64,000 nucleotides of DNA from Ancylostoma caninum. Lineage: Eukaryota > Nematoda > Chromadorea > Rhabditida > Ancylostomatidae. The stretch covers positions 186,001-250,000 of the forward strand of contig JBAJFG010000610.1 in the NCBI GenBank assembly GCA_037903475.1, given 5' to 3'. How positions within the stretch are numbered: position 1 is the stretch's first letter; every line of letters begins with the position of its first letter. Both the position numbers and the translations under genes were made by a program. The notes under the pieces are model-generated. The model was not told the DNA's origin. It searched no databases and saw nothing but the letters and a program-made list of their open reading frames with translations. Shown here piece by piece: positions 35,327 through 45,853 of this stretch.

Positions 35327-36626
35327 CAGTTTGTCCGAAACGACGAGTCCGCCCACGCAACCAAGGATGTACGTAACAAAAATTTCAATTTTCGTAAATC
35401 GTAAATCCTCCAAAACCGCCGTAAATCGTAAATCGTAGTCCATAGCTGAGGGTCCGTGTACCATTGCAAGATTCAGGTGATTTCAACTCGTTTCACAACG
35501 AAGTCATTCTCAAAATGATCTGAGGTATGTATCTACTGCAGAATTGATCACTGAACTTCGCCATCTTATCACTAGAGTGATAACGTTGTGATGAATGGAT
35601 AACTTTTTTCTCGATATTTTAAGCGAGCTGTCCTGTTCTAAAGTATTATTTATCGCTGCATTGGAGAAAATTCTCTTCATCCTGGTCGGTATTTCTGAAG
35701 CAAACATAAACGTGGTTCGATGGTTCTATGTGTCTCCGTGCGAACCAAGCCATTCACACCGTGGGATAGGTGAATTGGTACCGAATGATTTGAAAGGTTA
35801 AAGCGCTGACTCGGTATCCAGTGGTCCTAGCAAGTCACTGCTTAGGGCGCATGCGCATTCAATACCTCTGCGATTATTAATAAAGTAGGATGCGTGCTGC
35901 ATCTCTGAAAAGAATTATTTCTTGTACTTCATCAAACTGTTTATGGACACTACTAATTGATTCATGAGAGCTCGATCAGGAAGAAAACCTACGACATCAC
36001 ACCGCAGTTGAAGCCAGAAAAACAAGGCAAAACGTTTTGCCGAAGGAAACAGGCTGGGCGGACAGCTTGTCCCACCTACGGAAACAGGAGAACAGAGCTG
36101 AAAATGCGGTATTCTTGACCACTTCATCCAGACCTTTGAGCTGAACTGTTCCAACAGATCTTCTCTACGGACGCGATAATGAAATTGCTGTATGCCGCCT
36201 TCTTCGTATAATAGAAACAACAAGCCAAACAAGCATTTCACTCACCAAAATGCAAACACAGAGAAATTATGCACATTTACCCCCAAGCAAAAACGCTATG
36301 ACGAGATTCGTTTCTTGTAGTTATTTACGAATTTGTTATGAAACTTGAGTCATTTTTCGTAAATCGTAAATCGTAAAAAAAATCGCCAAAAATGGCCGTA
36401 AATCGTAATTTGTAAATCGTAAATCGTAATTACGCACATCCCTGGTGGCCACGCTGGCCAGAACTCCACGTCATCATCTCTAATCTGCGTATCACGTTTC
36501 ATCGTTACCTTCACAGTGATTTGGCTGCGATGTAAACGACGTGGCAGCTAACAGCATACGTCTCAGCCGCGCCGCCTCTCGATCCCAGCGTGCGTGGGCT
36601 GACTCGTCGTCTCGGACAGACTGTAT
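35327..36626. mobile_element. MITE (TTTGTCCGAAACGAC family) split by an insertion
   Basis: The left piece (35327-35366) and right piece (about 36440-36626) together match, in reverse orientation, the uninterrupted copy at 52360-52600. Shared features are the TIR GTCCGAAACGACGAGTCCGC and the internal AACTCCACGTCATCATCTCT. The gap of roughly 1.07 kb is a separate element, described next. Confidence 0.8.
35367..36440. mobile_element. ~1.07-kb hAT-like element with CGTAAATCG-rich ends
   Basis: It interrupts the MITE above. The left terminus reads CAAGGATGTACGTAA and the inverted right terminus CAGGGATGTGCGTAATTACG, a hAT-type CAGGGATG end. Both ends are followed by clustered CGTAAATCG motifs (35393-35440 and 36355-36425). 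A minus-strand frame at 36241-35915 (108 aa) has no recognised domain. A clear 8-bp target duplication is not visible. Confidence 0.65.
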
Positions 36627-37279
36627 ACGCGTAACTGGTGCACCTGTAAGTCATTCACCTAACTATAGGGGCATGACTGCAATTGCATGGAATATTTACA
36701 GATGGGTTCGTGACACCCAAGTATTGCCACTCTTCCTAGCATGTACCCTCGTTTTACCGTCCTCACGTGGACCAGTATCTATAGTCTGTTCCACTGGGGA
36801 AGATAGTTGGGAAAACGCCGCAGAGAAGAGGGCGCGAAAGTGCGCAGAGATTGGAGAGGATGCAGAGAAAAACAGGCACTGTGCACGAATACTCAACTGT
36901 CATCGCTGGCGAAACACTATAATACCCTAGGATTAGATGAAGAACAGCGGCTATATCCGTTCTCACTGGTTTTGTTCACTGCAATATAATTTAGGCCATA
37001 TCTATTCCTACATATTTAAGCAACTACGACTATATTTGACTCGGATTTTCGACGGGAATCCTCGAGATTCTTAGTAAATTGTGGTAGATATCTATATATA
37101 AAACATAGAACCGCTTACGACACTTTTTTTTCAAAAATCTGGACAGCGCGCGTGGCGCCAAATTCAAACGACAGGAATGCATCTGTGGGCAAGATGGTGG
37201 AGCAGGGGCCTTGGAAACATGGGAGACCATCCGAATAGGGCGGAGGGCCTAGGACACTACTCATTGGATAGTATCGATA

Positions 37280-38250
37280 CGGATATCGATTTATCGATCG
37301 ATTTTATCGATTTTTCTTAGTTCAGCTCCAATCCAAATCGAAACGGGCATACTGGGGTAATCCACCACGCTGATCACGAATCTGAGGGCCTTTTTGCACC
37401 GCGGGATTATTGATTTATTGATTTTATTGATTTTTCGCAATTTGCGCTGCAAGTTTAGCGAAACCGTACCCACAGGGGTTTTTCACCAGGCCGATCACAA
37501 ATCTCAAGGCCACTTTGCACCGCGGGTTATTGATTTATTGATTTTATTGATCTTTCACAATTTGTGCTGCAAGTTTAACGGAACCGTACTCACAGGGGTT
37601 TTCCACCACGCTGATCACGAATCTAACAGTAACCATACGCCGAGTTGTTATAGATTTATTGATTTTCCGCAAGTGGTGCCGCAGGCGTGGCAACTCACCA
37701 CATTTGGGATTGGCTGTATATGTGGTGTGTTCCAATGCCCCAGCGTACATATTCTCATTTGTCCATGTGCAGAGGCGAGCAAACAATCGATAAAGTCAAT
37801 AGGTCGAGATATTCCTTCAAAATAGTTATCATATTTCTGCTGAGTTTATTGGAAAACCTCAGTAGAAATGTCTTAAAGATCACTGGCCAAAGTAACGAAA
37901 AACATATAGAATCGATGGATAAATAAACAGGTGCACGGGTGGAAAATGATTGTTATATTCGAGTTCAGCGTACGAGAGAATCTCAGTATCCTGTAGACAT
38001 GTGGTCACCGACCCATGAGCAAAATTTGTGAAAAATTCGATAAAATGAGTAAATCAATATTTGGACACAGAGTGGCCGTTATATTCGTGCTCAGCGTATA
38101 GGAAAACTCCAGTAAACATATCCTTATCGACCTTTGAGCAAAAACAGCGAGAAAAGAATAAAAAAGAAGCACTGCTCCACATCCGGGGCGCCAAAATTTT
38201 TGAGAAATTGTTTTCTCTGAGCAAGGTGCTGAACAGGAATTTAGCTGTAT
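37280..38250. repeat. ~115-bp minisatellite, forward then inverted
   Basis: Units of about 115 bases contain TTATTGATTTATTGATTTTATTGA, then a GCTGCAAGTTTA block and CCACGCTGATCACGAATCT. They repeat in forward orientation from 37280 to about 37700. From about 37780 to 38250 related units run in reverse (for example GTTATATTCGTGCTCAGCGT). The same family recurs at 42890-43500. Confidence 0.7.
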
Positions 38251-41200
38251 GTGCTTTTATTTAGCTGTTATGCTTGAGTAGCTCGACGTTTCGGAGTGAA
38301 AGATTGAGTCAGAAAAACAGCAGAAGCAAGTTACACAATTAAACGGCAGAGATTTCGGAAGGTGTGAGTACCATGCTGATAACCTACCGATGGAACAAAG
38401 GAATAACGTTCGTTGTTAGAAGCTTATGAACTTGTTTCCGCACTCAATAGTTCTGCAACCCTCCGGGTGCAGTTATGCAAGGATTGTTCCACGTCAAGGA
38501 CATGATGCAGTAAAACAATCAGGACTCACATTCACCATTACAATTGATGCTGTAGGCTCACAAAGGCGTTTCAAAACTCGAAAAACCGATTTGAGATTAA
38601 ATCGAAAATTGTGTGAGGCATTGTAAATCTTGTTATGGATGAGCGATGATGGAGAATTATTCTTTTCTTGTGATTTGTAAATGGAACAATAATTCCATGG
38701 GTTGGCGGACGGCCTTGAATGGTTCTAAGATAATGAAAGGAGTGAAAGAGTATGTACCGTGAGAAAAGAAAAGCGTGGCTCAACGCAGCGGGTGTCTCCG
38801 GATACGAGGTAGAAATGCTGTTAGGCATCGTGTGTTCATTTGGACAGAAAAGATTCTCTCGGATGGGCCAGACCGCAGTTTACAGCTTGAGCAGTAGCCA
38901 CATGTCAAACTGGTCAATGTTGCTGTCATTTAGGGTACGTATTTTGACGTCGCTTGTAATGGGCCCTTCGTACCAATTTTGAATTATCGAAGATCAGGAG
39001 GGGCGGTGATGCTAGGTTTTGAAGACTTAGACCAAATGATTAGGACACGTCAGGTAGAATTTGGAGCTGGAGTACACACACAAGCTGAGGCGAGCTGAAG
39101 AAAATTTCTTGCGAGAGGAAAATTTAAGAATTATCGATTGCTTTCTGAAATGCGACTATACTTAAGTTAGCGTTTATATTGATCGAACGCTGAACTTGCG
39201 AAATCTTGTGATAGAATACTGGCTTCAGACGAGAACGAGATCATCAGGTCCCCTCACGAGACGCAACATTTCTGTCTTTCCGTGATTTCCACAACAAGTG
39301 GACCGCTTCGATGATTAAGGGATTTCTCACAATCTATGTTGAATTTAAAAAAAAATAGTTTACTGAGGCAGATTTTGGTGTTTCAGTGCTGCAGCGGCAG
39401 GATGGCGTGTACGATTGGAATGTAGGTTTCGGATTTGGATAGTGGTGTGGGTGAATGAAAGAAGTAGAATTGCCGTCATTAGTGCAAAGCAGGATGAGCC
39501 TGAGATGGGATGCGAACATGTAGAAGTGGGCCATGGCAGTATGGTCTGGACAGGAAATGAGCAACGCATTCACTATTTTAAAGAAATGAGCTGTGTACAA
39601 AAGTTGTTGTGTACGTCAGGGAGAATGCCAAGGATAACGTACTCGAAACTGGCCGGTACTTGTTCCCGTTCTATGGAAGAAAGACAAATTCTTTTTGGAT
39701 TTGTTAGTGTAGCACGGACGACTTTCTCGCAGAGATATTGGTACTTCAGCTATCCCTTTTAAATTGGGTTCCGAGATGTGCGGGATTCTCCGTTTCCCTA
39801 TTGTTTTTGATTTGCGGTTTAATTTTGATGCTCCAGTGGCTGACCAGAAAAAGTGGAAAGCTTTGAGAAGCACTATATGGTAGAAGCCTATGCTATTATT
39901 GCTTTGGGTGTTTGGGCGCATCCGCTTCCAATTATAACATGTACAATTGAATACAGCACCGATCTACTGCTCACATTGAAGTTGTTTCGTCAGCATGCTG
40001 ATAGAAAGTAGCGGAGGTGCGCTCCATATAAGTACTGTCCATTGTCTAATAACGCTCCTATGTGTGAAATGCTTGTTACTCCTAAGCAGTGAAAGGGAGT
40101 CCTCCTGGCAGAAGCTTGGGAGCAATGGTAGTCAATGACGTAGTTGCTCAATCCGAAAGACCACTAACGAATAGTTCTTTCTGGCATGGCATTTATATGC
40201 ACAAGGCGCAGATCTCTTGAAAGCCTTGGCCACTTTAATTAATAAAAATCTATTAAGAAGAAGGTGTCTGAATCAGGGTTTCTGTGAAGTGGATGCTTTT
40301 TTCTGATTTCTAATGCTTAATTAACTTGATTTTCTCATGTAAAGTGGGCGGAAGAAAAGTGTTTCAGAACTGTATGAAATACTCTGCATAAGGTTCACGG
40401 ATAAAAAGTAGAAAAGGCAGCTTAGGAAAAGCGCGCGAACTTATTTTGGCACCCAGTAGTTTTGACATGATCCTCAAGTGGCTGCCACATCCACACTTTC
40501 TAGCGTCCCGTAGGGGCGCTAGTCTGTATATATTAGGTTGGTGCAAAAATAATGCGCGTTTTTCGTTGCTTCATCTTCGGTGCAGAAAACTTCCTGTGTT
40601 TCTTATCATCGGTTTGAGAGATTGCAGATGGTTTTGTAGCAAATTTCATGGCCTTTTCAAATATCTCATGCATTTTGAGCGAAGTTCATGTTTTCGGTGA
40701 ATTTTTAGTTGTGGAGTGAAAGTTGCCAAAACAAGTTTTTTTGCCAAACTCACTTCAGCGAGCTAAAACTCGCCGGCATCGCAGCAGGAACCGCTCGAAA
40801 TACCACCGTAGTTTTGGCGAAGGGAGTGCATGCGAATGCATTTCACGGAGCTGCTTCTGGGTTTTTCGGCTTGGTGTGCCTTGCTTCGAAATTAAGGAAT
40901 GTCGCATAGGTCTTCCTGGGGTTTGCGACCCCCAACTGATGAAAATTATCAAAGAGCACCCATTCGAAACAACATATTTGGTTTCGCAGAAGCTCGCCGG
41001 TGATTGTTGTCAGACCATCCCTCCCTTCAGGAAGAATGGGAGGATGAAAAAGCACGACGAGTCGATGTTGCGTATACTGAACGTGTACTACATTGATCCT
41101 CATTGAGAGGTCTGCTTCGCGCATTTTTAGTGAAAGAATTGCAACCAAACAGTCGGTCGCTTAGTAATTAAATATGAAATATAGACCCTCTTCGGCAAAA

Positions 41201-42100
41201 TGAAGTGCCATCACCAACAGCTGGACGAGGAAGATGCACTGAAACAAACCCAGAAACCAAAGCAACACCAAAATAAGGTCACGGCGACTTTGTGGTGACC
41301 TGCTGCAAAAATTACTCATTGCAGCTCATTCATTCTTCCTAATCTGGTAAGTACTTTGAAGATGTAAATAAAATAAATTAGAAACTTCACTGTATGACCC
41401 TAGCGTTGCTCAGCAAAATGGATTCTTCACTCCTACGCGGCACCGTCCAGGCACACCCTGCACGACAGATACTTCACAGGTTGGAGCAATTGAGCTAGGA
41501 AGCTCGGACTCCTACATCATAATCAGCAAACTTCTCGCTCATCGACTACCACTTCCCCAAGATCCTGGACGACTTCTTCTTGGAGAATTTTCTCGAAGAC
41601 TAAGGTGATACCAAAACTGCCCTCCGGAAGTTCTTCGATTCTAGAAGGTCCTATCAGAAATGCACGGTAGTCGGACAACATCTACCTTATTGCTAAAGAT
41701 TTGCGAATTACAATAGTTGGGGGGCGAGCTGTTTATCCGCTGGGGGCGTGGCCTATTTCGGATAAACCGCTACACTACCGGATAAACCGCTGCACTACCG
41801 GATAAACCGCTCCGTCAGCGGATAAACAGCTACATCTTCGGATAAATAGCTGAAGTGCCGAAAACAACTATAATATGTCAGTATTTCTCGCTGAAAATAA
41901 AAAACGCATCCACTTGTTGAAAAAATAGCCTTTAAATCTAGTCCCCTTATTAAATGAAGTGATGAGTCTCTTGTGTGGAGTGACTTGACCCGAATTATTG
42001 CACTTAGAACACAGTGATCAGGTACTATAGCCTGAGATAACAGTTGCATTGACCTCGGTCACCACATCACTGCTGAGGGCGTGAGCGGGACATGTAATGA

Positions 42101-42120
42101 CCAATACCATGAGTATAAAA
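42101..42120 (+). promoter_or_regulatory. CCAAT and TATA boxes inside the nested element
   Basis: CCAAT (42101-42105) and TATAAAA (42114-42120) lie 47-66 bases upstream of an ATG at 42167, an arrangement like a compact core promoter. Function is inferred from spacing only. Confidence 0.45.
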
Positions 42121-42166
42121 GACCTGTGAATTAGCGGGCAGCAAGCAAAGGCTCTACTCTCCTGCT

Positions 42167-42474
42167 ATGAATTTTACTATCGATAGCATATTGGGCCACA
42201 CTCTCCCTTCTAATCCGGCCCTGATATTCCGTCCACGTCTTCTGCACGTTCTTCCACACCCTCAGTGGACGAAGAAGAATCTAATACTGAGGAGGAAATT
42301 CGTTATTTTGGGCGCAAGGACAAGAGCAAATTCGGAAAGAGCGATGTACTCATTTATGCTATTCCTGGATCAAATTCTCGATGTTATTCATTCTCTCTAA
42401 AAAGGAAAAACAGCAAGCACGACGCCTACTACTGCATAGGCTGCCATAAAAATGGTAAAGGAGTCCGGGTTGAT
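42167..42474 (+). pseudogene. Gene fragment in the nested element: eh1-like motif, acidic linker, Cys-containing domain
   Basis: The first frame starts MNFTIDSILGHTLPSNP; FTIDSIL fits the eh1 (FxIxxIL) Groucho-recruitment pattern. After one frameshift the next frame gives STSSARSSTPSVDEEESNTE, then a basic region and YAIPGSNSRCYSFSLKRK with a CIGC motif. It ends at a donor-like GTTGAT|GTGAGT (42474). The second part loosely resembles FLYWCH-type or other small zinc-binding modules found in Mutator-like elements. It may be a captured host-gene piece or an element-own protein. The 3' part is missing. Confidence 0.45.
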
Positions 42475-42889
42475 GTGAGTTTCTAGTGAAATCACAAAAA
42501 ACTGCATATTTTAGTTCGCGGCCATATTCGGATAAACAGCTCCATAGTGGAGCTGTTTATCCTAAAAAGCGGATAAACAGCTCCACTATGGAGCGGTTTA
42601 TCCGGATTGACCTTTTGACCTTTACAGGTGTGAAGAGGCGGCATCCCTTTGCGGATAAACAGCTACACACCCACAATAGTTCTAAGCCTTTTGAAAAAGA
42701 TCGATTTTGAAAGGAGTTATGAGGTTCGGAATCAAAGGCATGAAAACGCGCATTATTTTTGCACCAACCTAATATAAAGTAGAATGTATGTGTGTTATGT
42801 ATGTTCCTTATAAAAATCGCGGAGGGTGAACCCATCGGGACCAAACTTTGCACACATACTCAGCTAGGACCGGCGGGGGTTTTAGGCTA

Positions 42890-43500
42890 CTTGGCGCCGG
42901 GTATTACCGATTGGTTTATCGATTGTATCGAGTTTATTGACTTTTCGCTACTTCTGCCCAGAGGGCGACGAGGACATTTTTAGTGGGGTTCCTAAATGCG
43001 CAGAACACATATGTGATAACCGTTTTGCACGAGATATCGATTTATCGATTCTATTGATTTTTCACTCTTTTTGCCCACGAGTCGGTAGGGACATGACTAC
43101 TGGGGTTTGTCAATGCGCTGAACACGAATATAATAGATGCTTTACACGAGGTATCGACTTTTTGCAATTTTCGCGCAGGTGGCGATGGGTACATGCCTAC
43201 TTGGGGTTTTCAATGCGCTGTATACGAATATGACAACCATTTTGCGCAGAATGTCGAATTATCGGTTTTATTGATTTTTGGCCATTTTCTCCAACGGGCC
43301 GGTGGAGACGTGTCTACTGAGATTTTCCATTATGCTGAGCACTAGTGTGACAATTATTCTCCACGGATATATCGACTTAATAATTTCTTCCGTTCTTTCC
43401 TCGCTTTTGGATAAGGACGGGGTAAGAATGTGTTTATTGGATCAATCTAAAACGCCGAACACCTAAATACGAATATGGCAACTGCTTCCCATGAATTTGT
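42890..43500 (+). repeat. ~115-bp minisatellite, second locus
   Basis: About five units contain TATCGATTTATCGATTCTAT, GGGACATGACTACTGGGGTT-like blocks and AATGCGCTGAACACGAATAT. They are related to 37280-38250. The array follows directly after the mariner and is followed near 43630-43660 by CACCCGGGTGAAGCCGGGTA, a hairpin reminiscent of Helitron-type 3' ends. Confidence 0.65.
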
Positions 43501-44825
43501 CACTGGAACAACTTTACTGACTTTTCGCTTACGGGTAGATGGAAGAGGGTTATTGGGCCTGCTGATATGGCATTTGCAATGAATTTGTCGGCACTAGCAA
43601 TTGTCCTCATTAGTGTGAAATTGCCGGGGTAGTAAAGCACCCGGGTGAAGCCGGGTATGCAAGTTAATCGTTCATAATACAAAAATCTGATCTGAAAGTA
43701 ATAAATCTCTTTCGATCAATGCGAGAAGTTAGGATAAAAGTGTAAAAATTGTGATTTTGACCTCTTCAAGTTTAAAGCTTTCGGTGAACACCAGGCTACA
43801 ATGTATGAGTCCTAATAATTTGAAGGGACCAGATATTCAGTGCACATTCAAGTGGTGAACGTGAGAACTTTCCTTTTACATCATAGATGCAGCTGTTTCT
43901 ATTTTCACCTAATTCATTTCACATGCTTCTCATGTAGATCTCCTTGCGACATTTGCATATACACTTTAGATACTCTGAAATTCCATAAAGCTGTTTGGTT
44001 TATTTATCTGTAATAACTTATCTTCACAGAATTCTATAAAGCTATAACAATACAATTTGCACTCTTATCTCGGCAGAAAATTAAATTAATTATATATATG
44101 ATTATGCACGGCGAAACTTAAAGCAAATATGACATGAACGTTGACAGTGAATAATATCGAGTGAACAACCGTAGCACTGGTTTATGTGAGAGACAAAGCA
44201 GTTATGGCAGCATTACATTTGAAATTCGTGGGCTTTCCAAACAACAACGGACGTGCTTCTCCGTGATGGGACGCAGTCTGACTGCTTTATTCGTAAAACT
44301 TCACAATGAAGTAAGACTGAGTGCCATTAGTGACCGAAGCGGCGTAATGTAAAATTTCACTAGAATGGTACATTCCGTCATAAAATAAATGCATGCAACA
44401 TGCCTAGATTTGAGCACAAGAAAGCAGCACATGAAAGGCAAGACAAACCTTAAAAAAGAGGCCTAAAACAAAAACCAAAGATAACAAAACAAGGTTAAGT
44501 TAAATGAATTCATAATAAATAGAAAGATAAAACAGTTTCGATGATACGTTCGAAAACAACATACTTGAACTGGTAATCAGAATGATATCGAAGACTTCTC
44601 GGATGGGCAGTGTATGAGAGAGAGACAGAGATGGCTGTGGCTAGTGTCGGCGATTAGAGTGAAACCTTTGACTATATCGGCACATATAAAACAAAACACA
44701 CACGACTAAACAAATCACAACTATTGCAACAATGCTCAGCTAGCTATGCTTGCACGCCAATGCAAGGAACCAAGTGCGCCTGCTGAAGTCGTCGCCTCAG
44801 ATGAGTGACCACCTGCAGCTGCTCA

Positions 44826-45853
44826 TCAGCTGCCGCCGTTTAGTTGCCGTTGATCTATGCTGAACACAAGCCCTTTGTATTTGTCGGGAGCGCACTTGCC
44901 ACAGTAACCCCCACATCGACCTTCGATTACGGCATTGTTCTGAAAAAGAACTGTTACAAAGTTATAACAACGCTTTATTTGCTGGAATGTTGAATTACAT
45001 CGCTAGATTAACCATTCTATTGAAACTTGAAGTGGAATTGACCACGAGAATTTCTATTCGTTTTACTTATCAAGCCACGATTGGTCTTCTTAATCTGAGC
45101 TACGTATACACAAAGTCAACCATCTGAAGAATTAGAAAGCCATACCGACGATCTATCAATCCTCGACGTGGTTCTGTGACCTTTGTCCTCCCACTGCAGA
45201 TCATCAACTATTCTCAACCCGGTCCCCCGGAGATCTACTGAGAATCGACCCTAAAATCCAATTAAATTAAGGATGGGATTTTTATGAAACTCGTTGACAT
45301 CTGGTGGTACCATCAAATCATCTACCTGAGGACAATCCTTCATACTGTAGCAATCACCAGCTGTGCCATATGGGACGTAAGAGCCATGCAGTGTGTCGGC
45401 GAAAGTCATGTCGTTTACTGAGTTGAAAGTAAAATATTTTGTGGGAGTAGTGGTGAAATACAGAACTCCGACACTTACTGTTTATTTTACGATTGAGCAA
45501 ATCGACACGAACTTTGCGGAAATGCGTCATGCCGGCATTTGCATCACCGTCATCCGAGCATTGACAAGAGTCATTTCTTTCACCGTTGAATGGGCACGTA
45601 TGAGGATAGATCAAACTGAAAAACTCATGCTTAATCGCAGAAAATATTGTAAAAAGGAAAACTTACCGTTTCCCATATACTTCAGCGAAATTTGTAGCAG
45701 GATTGAGGTTAATGTAAGATTTCGGGATGGTTTCGTTCATGCGGTGACAATACACTGTGACTGGGAATCCATCCAAGAGAACCGTGTAGTTCCCGTCAAC
45801 GGAATGTGTAGCAATATTTTGTGCACGAATCTCCTGGCAAGTCGCTGGCAGAC
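44826..45853 (-). other. gon-1: gon-1 exons 32-36: GON domain and C-terminus
   Basis: Exons: 45853-45667, 45615-45479, 45417-45326, 45250-45146, 44939-44826. The 210-residue domain starts [13 protein letters not shown], directly after the last TSP1 across a 2.66 kb intron. It has [73 protein letters not shown] and [18 protein letters not shown], ending RQLNGGS. This domain defines the GON-1/ADAMTS9/20 subgroup. In these proteins it has been linked to transport through the secretory pathway as well as to matrix function. Confidence 0.94.

Larger units (their letters stand above)
41719..42672 (+). mobile_element. 954-bp element nested in mariner, 9-bp target duplication (MULE-like)
   Basis: ACAATAGTT flanks both sides (41710-41718 and 42673-42681), a 9-bp target duplication. 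The 22-bp terminal inverted repeats start GGG, agree at 18 of 22 positions and end with AGCTGTTTATCCGC. GGATAAACAGCT or GGATAAACCGCT recurs many times near both ends, including a perfect-looking hairpin around 42531-42563. A 9-bp duplication and GG start are typical of Mutator-like elements, but the class is inference. It carries a small promoter-plus-gene fragment described separately. Confidence 0.78.
40533..42772 (+). mobile_element. 2240-bp mariner element with decayed transposase, carrying a nested insertion
   Basis: The ends are TTAGGTTGGTGCAAAAATAA and its inverse, each next to TA. This is the classic mariner terminus, and the similarity extends about 30 bases to GCGCGTTTTT. Inside, the plus strand gives a helix-turn-helix part ('DPQLMKIIKEHPFETTYLVSQK', 40927-41060), then 'LIDYHFPKILDDFFLENFL' and 'KTALRKFFDSRRSYQK' (about 41545-41650). 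Stops and frameshifts interrupt these. The 3' part of the transposase is displaced by the nested element at 41719-42672. Confidence 0.88.
34293..44825. other. Intergenic region between convergent vha-17 and gon-1, transposon and satellite rich
   Basis: No host gene is recognised in 10.5 kb. It holds a MITE split by a hAT-like element (35327-36626), a minisatellite present in both orientations (37280-38250), a mariner with a nested element (40533-42772) and a second minisatellite block (42890-43500). The stretches 38270-40500 and 43700-44800 contain only short overlapping frames and AT-rich sequence. The part nearest 44826 must include the gon-1 3' UTR. Confidence 0.5.

Noticed and set aside
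35915..36241. 108-aa minus-strand frame inside the hAT-like element as a transposase
   Set aside because: No hAT dimerisation or catalytic signature could be seen. Left as part of the element without a function.
37280..38250. CRISPR-like regular repeats
   Set aside because: Units are ~115 bp and diverged, without short conserved repeats separated by unique spacers, in a eukaryotic genome.
44000..44800. Additional coding exon downstream of the GON domain
   Set aside because: The frame ends at a TGA right after the conserved GON C-terminus, and later frames are short and unconserved. Treated as 3' UTR or intergenic.
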